This document shows, piece by piece, positions 45,117 through 55,041 of a stretch of 64,000 nucleotides of DNA. Every line of letters starts with the position of its first letter. Position 1 is the stretch's first letter. Origin of the DNA: Paraburkholderia sp. DHOC27 (lineage in GTDB: Bacteria; Pseudomonadota; Gammaproteobacteria; Burkholderiales; Burkholderiaceae); the NCBI RefSeq assembly GCF_003429005.1, contig NZ_QVQV01000001.1, positions 1,741,431 to 1,805,430 of the forward strand. Direction: 5' to 3'. Made by a program: the position numbers and the translations under genes. The notes under the pieces were generated by a model, which ran no database searches, had not been told where the DNA came from, and was given only the letters and a program-made list of their open reading frames with translations.

Positions 45117-46517
45117 ATGCAGAATCAGGCATCCGAGCTCAAGATGGAGGCAGTGTCACGCAATCCTTCTAACGGTGAGTTGATCAAGACCTATCCGTTC
45201 CAGTCGCCGGAGCAGGTCGAAAAAGTGTTGGCGGACAACGCAGTGGCGGCGCGGATCTGGCGCTCCACATCAATGGAAGAGCGCGTGGCCTGCTACCGGC
45301 GTCTTGCCGCCACCTTCCGGCGACAATCCGAAAGCCTTGCCTTGCTGGCCACCAGTGAAATGGGCAAGACGCTCAAGGCGTCGTTGGGCGAGGTCGAGAA
45401 ATGCGCCTCTGCCGTGGAATGGTTCGCCGAACATGGGCCGGCCATTCTGGCGGACGAGCCCGCGCCGGTGGAAGGACCCGATCAGGTCTACGTGTCGTTC
45501 CTGCCCATCGGCACCGTGCTCGGGGTCATGCCGTGGAATTTTCCTTTTTGGCAGGCCATGCGCGCCGCGGGTCCCATCATGCTGTCGGGGAACGGCTTCA
45601 TTCTTAAGCACGCGCCCAATGTGATTGGTTGCGCTTACGCGCTACAGGAAGCCTATGAGGCCAGCGGCTTTCCGAAGAACCTGTTCATCAATATGGTGGC
45701 TGACAACGAAACCGTGGCCCGTGCGATCGAAGATCCGCGTGTTGCTGCCGTGACGGTGACGGGCAGCCTGCGCGCCGGGTCGGCGGTGGCGTCGATTGCG
45801 GGCCGGGCCGCCAAGCGCAGTTTGCTCGAACTCGGCGGTGCGGATCCGTTCATCGTTCTCGCTGACGCGAATCTGGACAAGGCCGTGGAAGTGGGTATCG
45901 AGGCGCGCTTCCAGAATTGCGGACAGGTCTGCCTTGCTGCCAAGCGCTTCATTCTGGAGAAGCCCATCGCGGACGAGTTTATCCAGAAGTACGTCAGCGC
46001 TGCCAGCAAGATCAAGGCGGGCGATCCACTGGACGCAGCGACGACCATCGGACCCATCGCGCGGGGTGATCTGCGCGACGGCGTGCATGACCAGGTGGTG
46101 CGGTCCATCGCCGGCGGCGCGAAACTGCTGCTGGGGGGCAACAAGATCGACGGTCCAGGCTATTTCTATCAGCCCACTGTGCTGGGCGGCGTCGAGCCGG
46201 GCATGGCCGCATTCGACGAAGAGGTGTTTGGACCCGTGGCGGCCATTACGGTGGCGGAGAATCTCGACGACGCGGTTCGGCTGGCCAACACCAGTGAATT
46301 TGGACTGAGCGGCAATCTCTGGACCAACGATCTCACGAAGGCGCGGGAAATTGCGCGGCGCCTCGAAACCGGCGGCGTATTTATCAACGGATACACGGCG
46401 TCGAATCCGCGCATTCCAGTGGGGGGTGTGAAAAAGAGCGGCTATGGCAGAGAGCTTTCACACTTCGGACTGCGTGAGTTCGTCAACGCGCAGGGCGTGT
46501 GGGTGAAGAAGGTCTAG
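45117..46517 (+). CDS. NAD(P)-dependent succinate-semialdehyde-type aldehyde dehydrogenase
   Basis: A 466-residue aldehyde dehydrogenase. Visible are VMPWNFPFWQ (cofactor site), the general base Glu in ELGGADPF, the catalytic Cys in QNCGQVC and EVFGPVAAI. The sequence style (SRNPSNGELIKTYPF, VSRNP start) is that of GabD-like succinate semialdehyde dehydrogenases, but broad specificity is common. The ATG at 45117 has GGAGG five bases upstream; GTG at 45111 is too close. It ends the 42.5-46.5 kb group, followed by a hairpin. Confidence 0.92.
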   Translation: MQNQASELKMEAVSRNPSNGELIKTYPFQSPEQVEKVLADNAVAARIWRSTSMEERVACYRRLAATFRRQSESLALLATSEMGKTLKASLGEVEKCASAVEWFAEHGPAILADEPAPVEGPDQVYVSFLPIGTVLGVMPWNFPFWQAMRAAGPIMLSGNGFILKHAPNVIGCAYALQEAYEASGFPKNLFINMVADNETVARAIEDPRVAAVTVTGSLRAGSAVASIAGRAAKRSLLELGGADPFIVLADANLDKAVEVGIEARFQNCGQVCLAAKRFILEKPIADEFIQKYVSAASKIKAGDPLDAATTIGPIARGDLRDGVHDQVVRSIAGGAKLLLGGNKIDGPGYFYQPTVLGGVEPGMAAFDEEVFGPVAAITVAENLDDAVRLANTSEFGLSGNLWTNDLTKAREIARRLETGGVFINGYTASNPRIPVGGVKKSGYGRELSHFGLREFVNAQGVWVKKV

Positions 46518-46560
46518 CGCGTACGGCCTGGTGCTATCCGGGCCGTTGGCCAATGAATGC

Positions 46561-46588
46561 GGCGGCGTGGACAGTGAGCCACGCCGCC
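46561..46588. terminator. Hairpin between the aldehyde dehydrogenase and BON genes
   Basis: GGCGGCGTGG-acagtgag-CCACGCCGCC gives a 10-base GC-rich stem with an 8-base loop, between two convergent genes. No T-tract follows, so it may need Rho or act by structure. Confidence 0.55.
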
Positions 46589-46791
46589 GCTGATACGCTG
46601 AGGGCCGGGTTTGCGTCGCATTCGTTCGCAAAGATGCCTGCGTCTTGAACGCTTGTAACGCACTAACGAAGCGGGCCAACCCATTAATGCAAGATCAACG
46701 ACGGCGGGAGTCTGAGAAAAGACATGAGAGGGGATGGTCCGCGAGTCTTGCTGACGGACCACCAAACGCCATTTAGGCCGCCACGGCTGGA

Positions 46792-47148
46792 TTAATGGCC
46801 TTCCTCGCGGACGTGCAGATTGTTCTTGACCGATGCCACGCCGCTCACGGACGCGGCGGTGGATTCCGCCAACTGGATCTGCCCATCGTCTACCGCGCTG
46901 CCGTCTAGCGTGATCGCGCCGCTACGTGCCAGCACAGTGATATTCGAAGTGTCGAGGTTCTTGGCCTTCGCCAGCGCATGCCGGACGCTGCGTTCCAACT
47001 GGTGATTTTGCTGCCGGATAGCTTTCTTGCTGGGCGCAGCAGCGGGCGCGTTCGACGATGCATCGTTGCTTTGCGCATTGGCATACGTGACGGTCGTCAG
47101 CGACGTGGCGACCAGTCCAGCGAGAATGAAATATTTGATTGGCGACAT
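46792..47148 (-). CDS. BON-domain periplasmic protein
   Basis: A 118-residue protein with a signal peptide (MSPIKYFILAGLVATSLTTVTYANA) and one BON domain (VRHALAKAKNLDTSNITVLARSGAITLDGSAVDDGQIQLAESTAASVSGVASVKNNL, split here for reading). BON domains bind phospholipid and occur in osmotic-stress and envelope proteins such as OsmY. AAGGAG precedes the ATG. A second BON gene is divergent at 47616, with palindrome site E between. Confidence 0.88.
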   Translation of the reverse strand: MSPIKYFILAGLVATSLTTVTYANAQSNDASSNAPAAAPSKKAIRQQNHQLERSVRHALAKAKNLDTSNITVLARSGAITLDGSAVDDGQIQLAESTAASVSGVASVKNNLHVREEGH

Positions 47149-47615
47149 TGCAACGCTCCTTGATATGTAGGTGAACGCACACGAAAACGGTGGACGGTCC
47201 TTTTGCTCTGGACTCGGCTCTCATTGTCAGGTTTGTTCGGCAGTATTTCTTTTCGGATTGCACGGCGATTGACCGGGGCGCGCATTGCACGCTAAGCGCT
47301 GTGAGCGCGTCGAGGGTGCTTAAACGTAGGTATAGGGTAAGGCGACCTTTGTTAATGAAACTGAAACCATTGTTGGTCTCGCCCGTCTGCGTTGGCGTTG
47401 ATATCTTATAAGCCACGGCGACAGGCGCGATTGACAGACGCAATTGACAGGCGCACCTGCCGCTAAACAGACGGCGCTCGTTACGCCAGGCTTTAAGCGA
47501 GATCGTGCACGTTTGCAAAAGCGCGATTCTTTCAGGATTGACCGGACCAGAACGATCATGCAAAGGTAGCGGGTCGTTCGAACGCGAATCTCGCTGCCAC
47601 GTGAAAGGTAATGCG
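47149..47615. other. Divergent region between two BON-domain genes
   Basis: This 467-base gap contains palindrome site E at 47318-47337. The rest has no recognised element. Its unusual length for a divergent promoter region suggests regulation from both sides. Confidence 0.5.
47318..47337. promoter_or_regulatory. Candidate operator, palindrome family site E
   Basis: GCTTAAAC-GTAG-GTATAGGG: the right arm is identical to the consensus, the left matches at 5 of 8. It lies 169 bases before the minus-strand BON gene start and 278 bases before the plus-strand one. Confidence 0.5.
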
Positions 47616-48005
47616 ATGACGAAGATTCAAACGCTTCTCCTGGCAGGCCTAACGGTCGTGGCGGTGCTGACGTCAACGACGCTATCTGCGCAGGTTCCGG
47701 CTTCATCGAACGTAGCCGCGAATGCTGCCATGAACAACCCTGCCATGATGAATGCAGGCGGAAAGCGGGCCACGCGCGCCGAAAATCACCGCTTTTCAAA
47801 AACGGTGCTACGCGCGATTTACGACAACCGAACCGTGGGCGACGCCGACATCTCGGTCTTTGGTAACGCGGCAACCGGCACGGTGGTGCTGGTGGGCTAT
47901 GTGTTCGACGAGAAGCAGGAACAGGCGGCGGTCGACGCGGCCCGCCAGGTTGCCGGTGTCACCGACGTGACGAGCAGGCTGATGATGCAACTGCATGGCG
48001 ACTAG
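47616..48005 (+). CDS. BON-domain periplasmic protein
   Basis: A 129-residue protein with a signal peptide (MTKIQTLLLAGLTVVAVLTSTTLSAQ) and a BON domain (TVLRAIYDNRTVGDADISVFGNAATGTVVLVGYVFDEKQ..AVDAARQVAGVTDVTSRL). It resembles the divergent BON protein at 46792 in size and layout. AAAGG lies before the ATG at 47616; the longer frame upstream is not conserved. Followed 73 bases later by an ABM gene. Confidence 0.87.
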   Translation: MTKIQTLLLAGLTVVAVLTSTTLSAQVPASSNVAANAAMNNPAMMNAGGKRATRAENHRFSKTVLRAIYDNRTVGDADISVFGNAATGTVVLVGYVFDEKQEQAAVDAARQVAGVTDVTSRLMMQLHGD

Positions 48006-48078
48006 CGCGAGCGCGACGCGTCATTGCGGATCAACGCCGCAGATGGCCAGCGCGCTCTTTTCTCGAGGAGAAAACCAA

Positions 48079-48390
48079 GTGACTTCACCCGTAAAAACCG
48101 TGGCTGTGTTCGAGGCGAAAGAGGGCTTGCAAGGCGAACTGGAAAAGCTGCTGCGCAGCATGATTGCGCCGTCGCGCGCCGAACCCGGCAACCTGCGTTA
48201 CGACCTGTGGCAGGACATCGACATTCCGCGCCGCTTCGTGCTCGACGAGTTGTACCAGAACGGCAAGGCGGTGGCCGCGCACCGCGCCACGCCGCACTTC
48301 CAGCACTATCTCTCGCGCATCAACACGCTCGCTGAGCGAACCGCTACGGTCGTACATGCGGTGGACGTTGCGGGTGTCATCTCCGCGTAA
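48079..48390 (+). CDS. Putative quinol monooxygenase (ABM domain), GTG start
   Basis: A 103-residue ABM protein ([14 protein letters not shown]...), paralogue of 6331-6642: [21 protein letters not shown] and [22 protein letters not shown] are nearly the same. The start is GTG at 48079 with GAGG and GAGAAAA upstream; the longer frame from 47995 overlaps the BON gene. It is 45 bases before an old-yellow-enzyme gene on the same strand, suggesting a joint role in quinone or electrophile turnover. Confidence 0.88.
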   Translation: MTSPVKTVAVFEAKEGLQGELEKLLRSMIAPSRAEPGNLRYDLWQDIDIPRRFVLDELYQNGKAVAAHRATPHFQHYLSRINTLAERTATVVHAVDVAGVISA

Positions 48391-48434
48391 GCACGCGTTG
48401 CAACTCTCCGAACCCTGAGCAAGGAACCCCTATC

Positions 48435-49547
48435 ATGCCGACGACGAATGAACCTGCCCTGTTCTCTCCTACGAGGATTGGTGCGATCGAAGTAGCCAAC
48501 CGTATTGCAATGGCGCCGCTGACGCGATCGCGTGCAGACAAAAACGGTGTACATACGCCCCTCGCGATCGAATATTACCGTCAACGCGCGAGCGCCGGCC
48601 TGATCGTCTCCGAAGCCACCAATATCTCTCGCCAGGGGCGCGGCTACGCGTTCACGCCGGGCATCTACACCGACGCGCATGTCGAAGCATGGCAGCCGGT
48701 GACCGCTGCGGTGCACGAGGCGGGCGGCAAGATCGTCTGTCAGCTGTGGCACGTGGGCCGCATGTCGCACGTCGATCTGCAGGCAAACGGCGCGGCGCCC
48801 GTGGCACCTTCCGCGATTCAGGCAGGAGAACTGATTTTTCTGGAAACGGGCAAGCAGGCACCGCCTTCCATGCCGCGTGCGCTCGAAACCGACGAGATAC
48901 CGGGCATCCTCGAGGACTACAAGAACGCCGCGCGGTGCGCCAAAGAGGCCGGCTTCGACGGCGTCGAGGTGCACTCCGCGAACTGCTACCTGCTGGATCA
49001 GTTCGTGCGCGACAGCACCAACAAGCGCACGGACCAGTACGGCGGCTCGCTCGAAAACCGCACGCGCTTCCCGGTGGAGGTGATCACGGCGGTTTCTGAA
49101 ATCTGGGGTCCCGAGCGGGTCGGTGTGCGGCTTTCTCCGCTCACGCGCTCGGCGGGCGACACGCCGTTGGACAGCGATTCGCAGGGCACCTACGGGTTTT
49201 ACGTGCAACGCCTCGGCAAGCTGGGGCTGGCGTATCTGCATTGTATCGAGGGGCAGACGCGTGGCGTGAATGCAGCAGACGCGTTCGACTTCAAGGCGCT
49301 GCATGCCGCGTATGGCGGCAAATACATCGCCAACAACAGCTATGACCGGCAGATGGCGATCGACGCGGTGGCATCGGAGCACGCGGAAATGGTTTCGTTT
49401 GGCCGGCCCTACATCAGCAATCCGGATCTGGTGGAGCGTCTGCGCCGCGATGCGCCGCTGGCCGTACCGAATCAGGCAACCTTCTATGGCGGCGGCGCGG
49501 AAGGCTACACCGACTACAAAACGCTGGACGAGACAGTCGCGAGCTGA
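48435..49547 (+). CDS. nemA: Old yellow enzyme-family ene-reductase
   Basis: A 370-residue FMN-dependent alkene reductase of the NemA/XenB type. Marks are MAPLTRSRA near residue 27, [13 protein letters not shown], the substrate-binding H-x2-N in [28 protein letters not shown] and [10 protein letters not shown] at the FMN phosphate. It reduces alpha,beta-unsaturated carbonyls, nitro compounds and maleimides with NAD(P)H. AAGGAAC upstream of the ATG. Confidence 0.94.
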   Translation: MPTTNEPALFSPTRIGAIEVANRIAMAPLTRSRADKNGVHTPLAIEYYRQRASAGLIVSEATNISRQGRGYAFTPGIYTDAHVEAWQPVTAAVHEAGGKIVCQLWHVGRMSHVDLQANGAAPVAPSAIQAGELIFLETGKQAPPSMPRALETDEIPGILEDYKNAARCAKEAGFDGVEVHSANCYLLDQFVRDSTNKRTDQYGGSLENRTRFPVEVITAVSEIWGPERVGVRLSPLTRSAGDTPLDSDSQGTYGFYVQRLGKLGLAYLHCIEGQTRGVNAADAFDFKALHAAYGGKYIANNSYDRQMAIDAVASEHAEMVSFGRPYISNPDLVERLRRDAPLAVPNQATFYGGGAEGYTDYKTLDETVAS

Positions 49548-49567
49548 AGCTGCGTTGTACCTGGAAA

Positions 49568-49612
49568 CGGGCCACGTCAAGCGTCGATCTGATCGGCGGC
49601 GGGCGTGGCCCG
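49568..49612. terminator. Bidirectional terminator candidate
   Basis: CGGGCCACG (49568-49576) and CGTGGCCCG (49604-49612) form a 9-base stem around 27 bases, followed by CTTTGTC. It lies between the ene-reductase (plus) and the channel gene (minus). The large loop weakens the call. Confidence 0.5.
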
Positions 49613-49706
49613 CTTTGTCATGCGGCGCCAGAGGACCGGAGACCGCCGCACGTGGTGTCGGTGCGTCAGCCTGCGTCCCACGCAAACATGCATCAGACCG
49701 CCAGCA

Positions 49707-51176
49707 TCAAAGCGTCAGACCGTGCAGCTTGCGCACGCCATCGAGCAACCAGTCGAACAGCGATTCCTCCGAATGCGCGACAGGGGTAGGTGCACCGATC
49801 TTGTCGAGCGTCTTCTGCCGGCGCGACACGAGCTGGCACATCATGGTCGCGATCTCTGGATTGCGTTTGAGGATCGGCGTCAGGTCGTCTTTTTTCAGGC
49901 GATAGATCACCACATCCGTGAGCGCGCTCACCTTGACGCGCGCGGGCAAGCCGGCCAGCAGTCCGGCCTCGCCGATGGATTCGCCTGGACCCAGCCGGCC
50001 GATTTCGACGGGGCCGCTGGCTTCCTGCGCAACCGCGGAGAGCACGCCCGAATCCACGATGCTCAGGCTGTCGGACACGACTTCGGGCATGACCAGCACT
50101 TCACCGGCCTCGAACCCGTGGCGGGTGAGATGCGGCGCAAGTTGCGCGAGTTCGTCAGGCGACAGGCCCGCGAACAGATCGACGCGCCGCAAGATCCGGA
50201 CGCGGGCGTCATCGGCGGCAGCTACCGGGTTGTCCTGCGCGGCGGACAGCGTGCCGAGCGGCCGCAGCCGCACGCCCGCCGCTTCGAGATGGCGGTAGCT
50301 GAGATCGTACAGTTCGTTGGTCACCGCCAGCTTCTTGCCGATGTCGTCCACGTAGGCGGTGGCTTCGTACTGGAGCGACTGGGTGCCCGCGGATTTCACG
50401 AGCGCGTAGGGCGCGGGGTCGGGCAGCACCGCGCGGACACCCTTGAGGGCCCGGTTCAACGCCTCGAGCACGACGCCGGGACGCGCCTCGGGCGAGACCT
50501 CCAGCGTGATGCTCACGCCGTGCAGTGCGGTGGGCCGGCTGCTGTTGGTGATTTTGGCTTTGGCCGCCACCGCGTTCGGCACGATCACAATGTTGCCTTG
50601 CCCCGAGAGCAGGATCGTGGCCCGCCAGTTCATTTCCAGCACTTTGCCGTCGGTGCCGTCGATGGACACCGAATCGCCAACCTGATAAGGCTCGGTCGTA
50701 TTGATGACGATGCCCGCAAACACGTCGCTCAGGGTGCTTTGAATCGCAAGGCCGAGCACGATGGCGAGCGCGCCCGAGGTGGCGACGAGTCCGCGCACCG
50801 GCAGCTCCAGCACGAAACCGAGTGAGGCGACAATCGCCGCCAGAAACGCCAGCGCGCCGAACACATCTTCGAAGAGCCGCTGACGACGCCACGTCTTCGG
50901 CAGCAACAGCGTGTCGAGCACCATGCTGAGCAGCCGCGCACCTGTCAGCCACCAGATGATTTCGAGCACCTGTCCGAGCGTGTGCAGCGTGCGTGAATCG
51001 GCGTAGGGCGCCTGCGAAAACGGGCTCAGCCCCGACGCGAACAGCACGACACTGAGTGCCGCATACAGGCACAGCCGCAACAACAGGCGCACCGATTCGT
51101 TGCGGGGCATGGTGCGGGACCAGACTACCGCGTCGATTGCGACAATCGCAAAGCCGTAAATGAGAGGGTTATTCAC
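49707..51176 (-). CDS. MscS-type channel with cyclic-nucleotide-binding domain (bCNG type)
   Basis: A 489-residue membrane protein. About five hydrophobic segments fill residues 1-160; the pore-type MscS helix and beta domain follow (LVATSGALAIVLGLAIQSTLSDVFAGI, then PYQVGDSVSIDGTDGKV). A Crp-like cNMP domain occupies about 345-465 (GESIGEAGLLAGLPARVKVSAL) and retains the Arg expected to hold the phosphate. This is the bCNG layout: a mechanosensitive-channel relative gated by cyclic nucleotide. The start is GTG at 51176 by conservation; the ribosome site is poor. Confidence 0.88.
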   Translation of the reverse strand: MNNPLIYGFAIVAIDAVVWSRTMPRNESVRLLLRLCLYAALSVVLFASGLSPFSQAPYADSRTLHTLGQVLEIIWWLTGARLLSMVLDTLLLPKTWRRQRLFEDVFGALAFLAAIVASLGFVLELPVRGLVATSGALAIVLGLAIQSTLSDVFAGIVINTTEPYQVGDSVSIDGTDGKVLEMNWRATILLSGQGNIVIVPNAVAAKAKITNSSRPTALHGVSITLEVSPEARPGVVLEALNRALKGVRAVLPDPAPYALVKSAGTQSLQYEATAYVDDIGKKLAVTNELYDLSYRHLEAAGVRLRPLGTLSAAQDNPVAAADDARVRILRRVDLFAGLSPDELAQLAPHLTRHGFEAGEVLVMPEVVSDSLSIVDSGVLSAVAQEASGPVEIGRLGPGESIGEAGLLAGLPARVKVSALTDVVIYRLKKDDLTPILKRNPEIATMMCQLVSRRQKTLDKIGAPTPVAHSEESLFDWLLDGVRKLHGLTL

Positions 51177-51517
51177 GCGGGCCTGTGAGCGGGTTGGACA
51201 TGGCGTGGAACGCCAGCGGAGTGTCACACAACGGTGCGGCCCGGTCTTGCGGGATGACACGCTTTTTCTGCAAATTCGGCGCGTGTCGGACGGCAGCGGT
51301 GTACTACGCCGCCATGAACGAGGAGGGCTTTGACCGTTCGTTTCCTTGTGAAATTTACCATGCTGTGGTGCAAGACACCCGGAAATTTCTATCGGAAAGT
51401 AGCGTGCATATCGAGCGCTTGCCCGGATCGTGATGCGCGGCTTCGGGCGGAGCCCACTGCGCATCGCAGTGCATCGTATTGACGACGATCCCCTGAACCA
51501 CGAAAAGGAACCCTGCC
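51177..51517. other. Divergent region between the channel and AhpD-like genes
   Basis: I see no recognised operator, repeat or gene in this 341-base gap. The frame at 51185-51433 has no ribosome site and no family signal. Confidence 0.4.
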
Positions 51518-52069
51518 ATGTCGAGAATCGCCACGCCCGAAACCATCGAAGCCGCCCCGGAAGCCTCGCAGCCCATCTTGCGGAAGGTCAGGCAGCAGCT
51601 AGGGGTATTGCCGAACATGTTCCGCATGGTCAGTAACAGCCCGGCTGCCCTCGAAGGATATCTGGGCCTCGCGTCCGCGCTCGCCAAAGGTGCGTTGCCG
51701 TCCGCCACACGTCAACGGATTGCCATTGCCATCGCCCAGTTCGACGGTTGCGATTACTGCATGTCGGCGCACACCTTTTTGGGCAAGAACGTCGACAAGC
51801 TGAGCGACACCGAGCTGGAAGCGAATCGCGGTGGTCATTCCACTGACCCGAAGGCCGATGCAGCCGTGCAGTTCGCCCGCAAGGTGGCGGAGCAGCGCGG
51901 CGCGGTGAGTGACGCCGACCTGAACGCGGTCAGGGCAGCCGGCTATGACGATGGGCAGATTGTCGAGATCGTGCAGAACGTCGCGCTGAATATCCTCACG
52001 AACTATCTCAACGTGGTCGCACAGACCGTGATCGACTTTCCGGTGGTGCACACGCGGGCGGTTGCGTGA
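51518..52069 (+). CDS. Carboxymuconolactone decarboxylase/AhpD-family protein
   Basis: A 183-residue all-helical protein. The redox motif C-x2-C with a following His ([15 protein letters not shown] near residues 77-88) marks the AhpD-like alkylhydroperoxidase branch, not the decarboxylase branch. It likely reduces peroxides or accepts disulfides. AAAAGGA precedes the ATG. Followed after 70 bases by a fumarase gene. Confidence 0.9.
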   Translation: MSRIATPETIEAAPEASQPILRKVRQQLGVLPNMFRMVSNSPAALEGYLGLASALAKGALPSATRQRIAIAIAQFDGCDYCMSAHTFLGKNVDKLSDTELEANRGGHSTDPKADAAVQFARKVAEQRGAVSDADLNAVRAAGYDDGQIVEIVQNVALNILTNYLNVVAQTVIDFPVVHTRAVA

Positions 52070-52139
52070 TGAACAGTGGCGAGCGCTGAGCACCGCGCAT
52101 GGCAACGTTGTGCTGTGTCGATTCAAAGAGGGGAAGCAG

Positions 52140-53669
52140 ATGAACCGTAGGCAAATGATGCAGTCGACTCTGCTTGCCTCGCTCGCCATGACGAGCGGCG
52201 CAGCGTTTTCCGATGCCGACGCGGCCGGCGGCGCCGACCCGGCCTCCGGCGCGGGCGTGGATGCAGCGGTAGGCTTTCGTGAAGAAACGGACAGTCTCGG
52301 CGCTGTCAGCGTACCCGCCGACAAACTGTGGGGCGCACAAACCCAACGCTCGTTGCAGCACTTCAGCATTGGCCCCGACCTGATGCCGCGCGAGATGATC
52401 ACCACTTACGCGATCCTGAAGAAAGCCGCGGCCAACGTCAACCTCGATGAAAAGCGTCTGGGCGAACTCCAGCATCGTCTCATCGTTCAGGTATGCGATG
52501 AAATTCTGGCTGGCCAGCATCACGACATGTTTCCGCTGCACGTCTGGATGACGGGCAGCGGTACGCAGTTCAACATGAACGTGAACGAGGTCATCTCCAA
52601 CCGTTGTTGCCAGATTGCGGGCACGCCATTGGGCAGCAAGACGCCGGTGCATCCGAATGATCACGTGAACATGTCGCAATCGTCGAACGACTCGTTTCCC
52701 ACCGCGATGTACATGGCCGCGGCGATCAACGTGAAGCAGCGCCTGATCCCAGCAGTCACGGCATTAAGGGATTCGATCGGCGCGAAGTCGCGCGACTGGA
52801 TGGACATCGTGAAGATCGGCCGCACGCACATGCAGGACGCCACGCCGATCACGCTCGGCCAGGAGTGGTCCGGCTACGAAGGCATGCTGACCGACAATCT
52901 GGAGCGGCTCGACGACGCGCTCAAAGGCGTCTATCGGCTCGCGCTGGGCGGCACCGCAGTGGGCACGGGCCTGAATACGACACCGGATTTCGCGCGGGCG
53001 TCGGCTGCCGAGATTGCCCGGCTGACTAACCTGCCGTTCGTCACGGCGCCGAACAAGTTCACGGTGCAGGGCGCGCATGATGCCCTCATCCATCTGTCGG
53101 GAACCATGCGCACGCTGGCGGTCTCGCTCTACAAGATTGCCAACGACATCCGCCTGATGTCGTGCGGACCACGCGCGGGCTTTGCAGAACTGATCATCCC
53201 GGCCAACGAACCCGGTTCTTCGATCATGCCCGGCAAGGTCAATCCGACCCAGGCGGAAGCGCTCGCAATGGTCGCGGCGCAGGTGATCGGCGACGACGTC
53301 GCTACCGGCATAGGCGGGGCGAGCGGCTACCTGGAAATGAATGTGTACAAGCCGTTGATCATCTTCGATGTCACGCACGCCATTGCGATCATGAGCGATT
53401 CCTGCACGAATTTCCGTATTTTCCTCGTGGAAGGCACCAAGCCGAATCTCAAGAAGATCAAGCAGGACGTCGACAACTCGCTGATGCTGGTGACCGCGCT
53501 GTCCCCGGTGATCGGCTACGACAAGTCGTCGAAGATCGCGCATTACGCCTACGACAACGATCTCACGCTGAAACAGGCCGCGTTGAAACTCGGTTACGTG
53601 GATGAGGCGGAGTTCGACAAGATCGTCGATCCGAAGAAGATGGTGAGACCTTACGTGGCGCATCAGTGA
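52140..53669 (+). CDS. fumC: Class II fumarate hydratase with Tat-like leader
   Basis: A 509-residue fumarase of class II (iron-free): [45 protein letters not shown] and the signature [11 protein letters not shown] are all intact. The unusual part is the first 45 residues: [17 protein letters not shown] with twin Arg and a hydrophobic run, then [14 protein letters not shown], which looks like a Tat signal or lipid-free leader. The first ATG at 52140 has GAGGGGAAG upstream; an in-frame GTG at 52257 would remove the leader. Cytosolic family members lack this extension. Confidence 0.93.
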   Translation: MNRRQMMQSTLLASLAMTSGAAFSDADAAGGADPASGAGVDAAVGFREETDSLGAVSVPADKLWGAQTQRSLQHFSIGPDLMPREMITTYAILKKAAANVNLDEKRLGELQHRLIVQVCDEILAGQHHDMFPLHVWMTGSGTQFNMNVNEVISNRCCQIAGTPLGSKTPVHPNDHVNMSQSSNDSFPTAMYMAAAINVKQRLIPAVTALRDSIGAKSRDWMDIVKIGRTHMQDATPITLGQEWSGYEGMLTDNLERLDDALKGVYRLALGGTAVGTGLNTTPDFARASAAEIARLTNLPFVTAPNKFTVQGAHDALIHLSGTMRTLAVSLYKIANDIRLMSCGPRAGFAELIIPANEPGSSIMPGKVNPTQAEALAMVAAQVIGDDVATGIGGASGYLEMNVYKPLIIFDVTHAIAIMSDSCTNFRIFLVEGTKPNLKKIKQDVDNSLMLVTALSPVIGYDKSSKIAHYAYDNDLTLKQAALKLGYVDEAEFDKIVDPKKMVRPYVAHQ

Positions 53670-53746
53670 GCCAACCGCAGCGCAAACACGACAGTGGCCC
53701 AACCGCTTGCCGCTGAAACTCCTGCCGCAGAATTCCAGTGCTTCGG

Positions 53747-53777
53747 CGGGGGCTTCGCACTTGCAGCGAAGCCCCCG
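53747..53777. terminator. Bidirectional Rho-independent terminator
   Basis: CGGGGGCTTCGC-acttgca-GCGAAGCCCCCG: a perfect 12-base stem with a 7-base loop, between the convergent fumarase and hydrolase genes. Confidence 0.85.
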
Positions 53778-53791
53778 TGTCATTCGAGGTA

Positions 53792-54769
53792 TCAGGTTTG
53801 CAGGAAGGCGAGCAGATCGGTGTTGACCTTGTCCGATTCCGTCGTGCACATGCCGTGCGGTGCACCGGGGTAGATTTTCAAGGTCGCATTCTTGATGATC
53901 TTCGCCGACATTTTCCCGGCAACGTCCACCGGCACGAGTTGATCGTCGTCACCATGCAGGATCAGCGTGGGGACGTCGATCTTCTTCAGATCCTCGGTGT
54001 AGTCCACTTCGAATTGCTTGACGGTTTGATATTGGCCGAGGATCGATCCCGCCATGCCCTCGCGCCAGAATTCGTCAATGGTGCCTTGCTCGACCTTGGC
54101 ATTGGGCCGGTTGAAACCGTAAAAGGCCATCGCGAGGTTCCTGTAGAACACCGAACGGTTGCCCGTCAGGTTGTTGCGAATGCCGTCGAACGCAGACTCG
54201 GGTAAGCCTTCAGGATTACTATCCGTTTTCATCATGAGCGGCACGACCGCGCTAATAAGAACCGCTTTGGAGACGCGCGACGTGCCGTGCCGGCCAATGT
54301 AGCGTGCCACTTCGCCACCGCCCATTGAATGACCCACCAGCATCGCGTCCTTCAGATCGAGCGCGTTCATCACGGTGGCGAGATCGTCGGCGAACGTGTC
54401 CACGTCGTTACCCGAGGAGGACTGCCCAGAGCGTCCGCTGCCGCGCCGGTCGTGAGCGACCACGCGGTAGCCCTTCTGCACGAGGAAGAGCATCTGCGCA
54501 TCCCACGCGTCGGCATCGAGCGGCCAGCCGTGTGAGAGCACCACGACCTTGCCGCTACCCCAGTCCTTGAAGTAGATACGTGTGCCATCTTTGGCAGTCG
54601 CGTAGTCTGCGCTGCGCTCGCCATGCGCGGAATGCGACGCGGCATGCGCGGTGCCACTCGATGCGGCCATTGCAACGGCGGGCGCCGTGAATGCCGCGAC
54701 TGCTGCGCCGGCACCCGCAGCCAGTACATGTCGACGATTCGGTGAAAGACTTCCATTCAGATTAGCCAC
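53792..54769 (-). CDS. Tat-exported alpha/beta hydrolase (haloperoxidase/esterase-like)
   Basis: A 325-residue hydrolase with a twin-arginine leader ([19 protein letters not shown]) and the nucleophile Ser in [11 protein letters not shown], the Asp in [13 protein letters not shown] and a C-terminal His (PHGM). The fold is that of non-haem chloroperoxidase/arylesterase proteins; true substrate unknown. The start is GTG at 54769 with AGAGGA before it; a more distant ATG at 54892 is unlikely. A LysR gene is divergent at 55042. Confidence 0.92.
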   Translation of the reverse strand: MANLNGSLSPNRRHVLAAGAGAAVAAFTAPAVAMAASSGTAHAASHSAHGERSADYATAKDGTRIYFKDWGSGKVVVLSHGWPLDADAWDAQMLFLVQKGYRVVAHDRRGSGRSGQSSSGNDVDTFADDLATVMNALDLKDAMLVGHSMGGGEVARYIGRHGTSRVSKAVLISAVVPLMMKTDSNPEGLPESAFDGIRNNLTGNRSVFYRNLAMAFYGFNRPNAKVEQGTIDEFWREGMAGSILGQYQTVKQFEVDYTEDLKKIDVPTLILHGDDDQLVPVDVAGKMSAKIIKNATLKIYPGAPHGMCTTESDKVNTDLLAFLQT

Positions 54770-55041
54770 GTTTTTCCTCTGGTCTTCAGGCGCTGAGGCA
54801 CGGGACGCGTGACGATGCTGTGGATGATGCCTGGCCGCCTGCCAGAACAACCCGGAGAGCACGTTGTCGATTCGCATCCCGTACTTCGGCATGGTGATGG
54901 GAACGTCTCAAGCGGGTTTCATCCTAGCGCGGACGACTATTTGATTCTTTCGCCAACGCACGAAATCTGGTGGATATTGCCTCGCGTCGAGCGGTATTTG
55001 TGGTAATACTCGTCAATCTCTTCGCATACCGTGCCGCTGCC

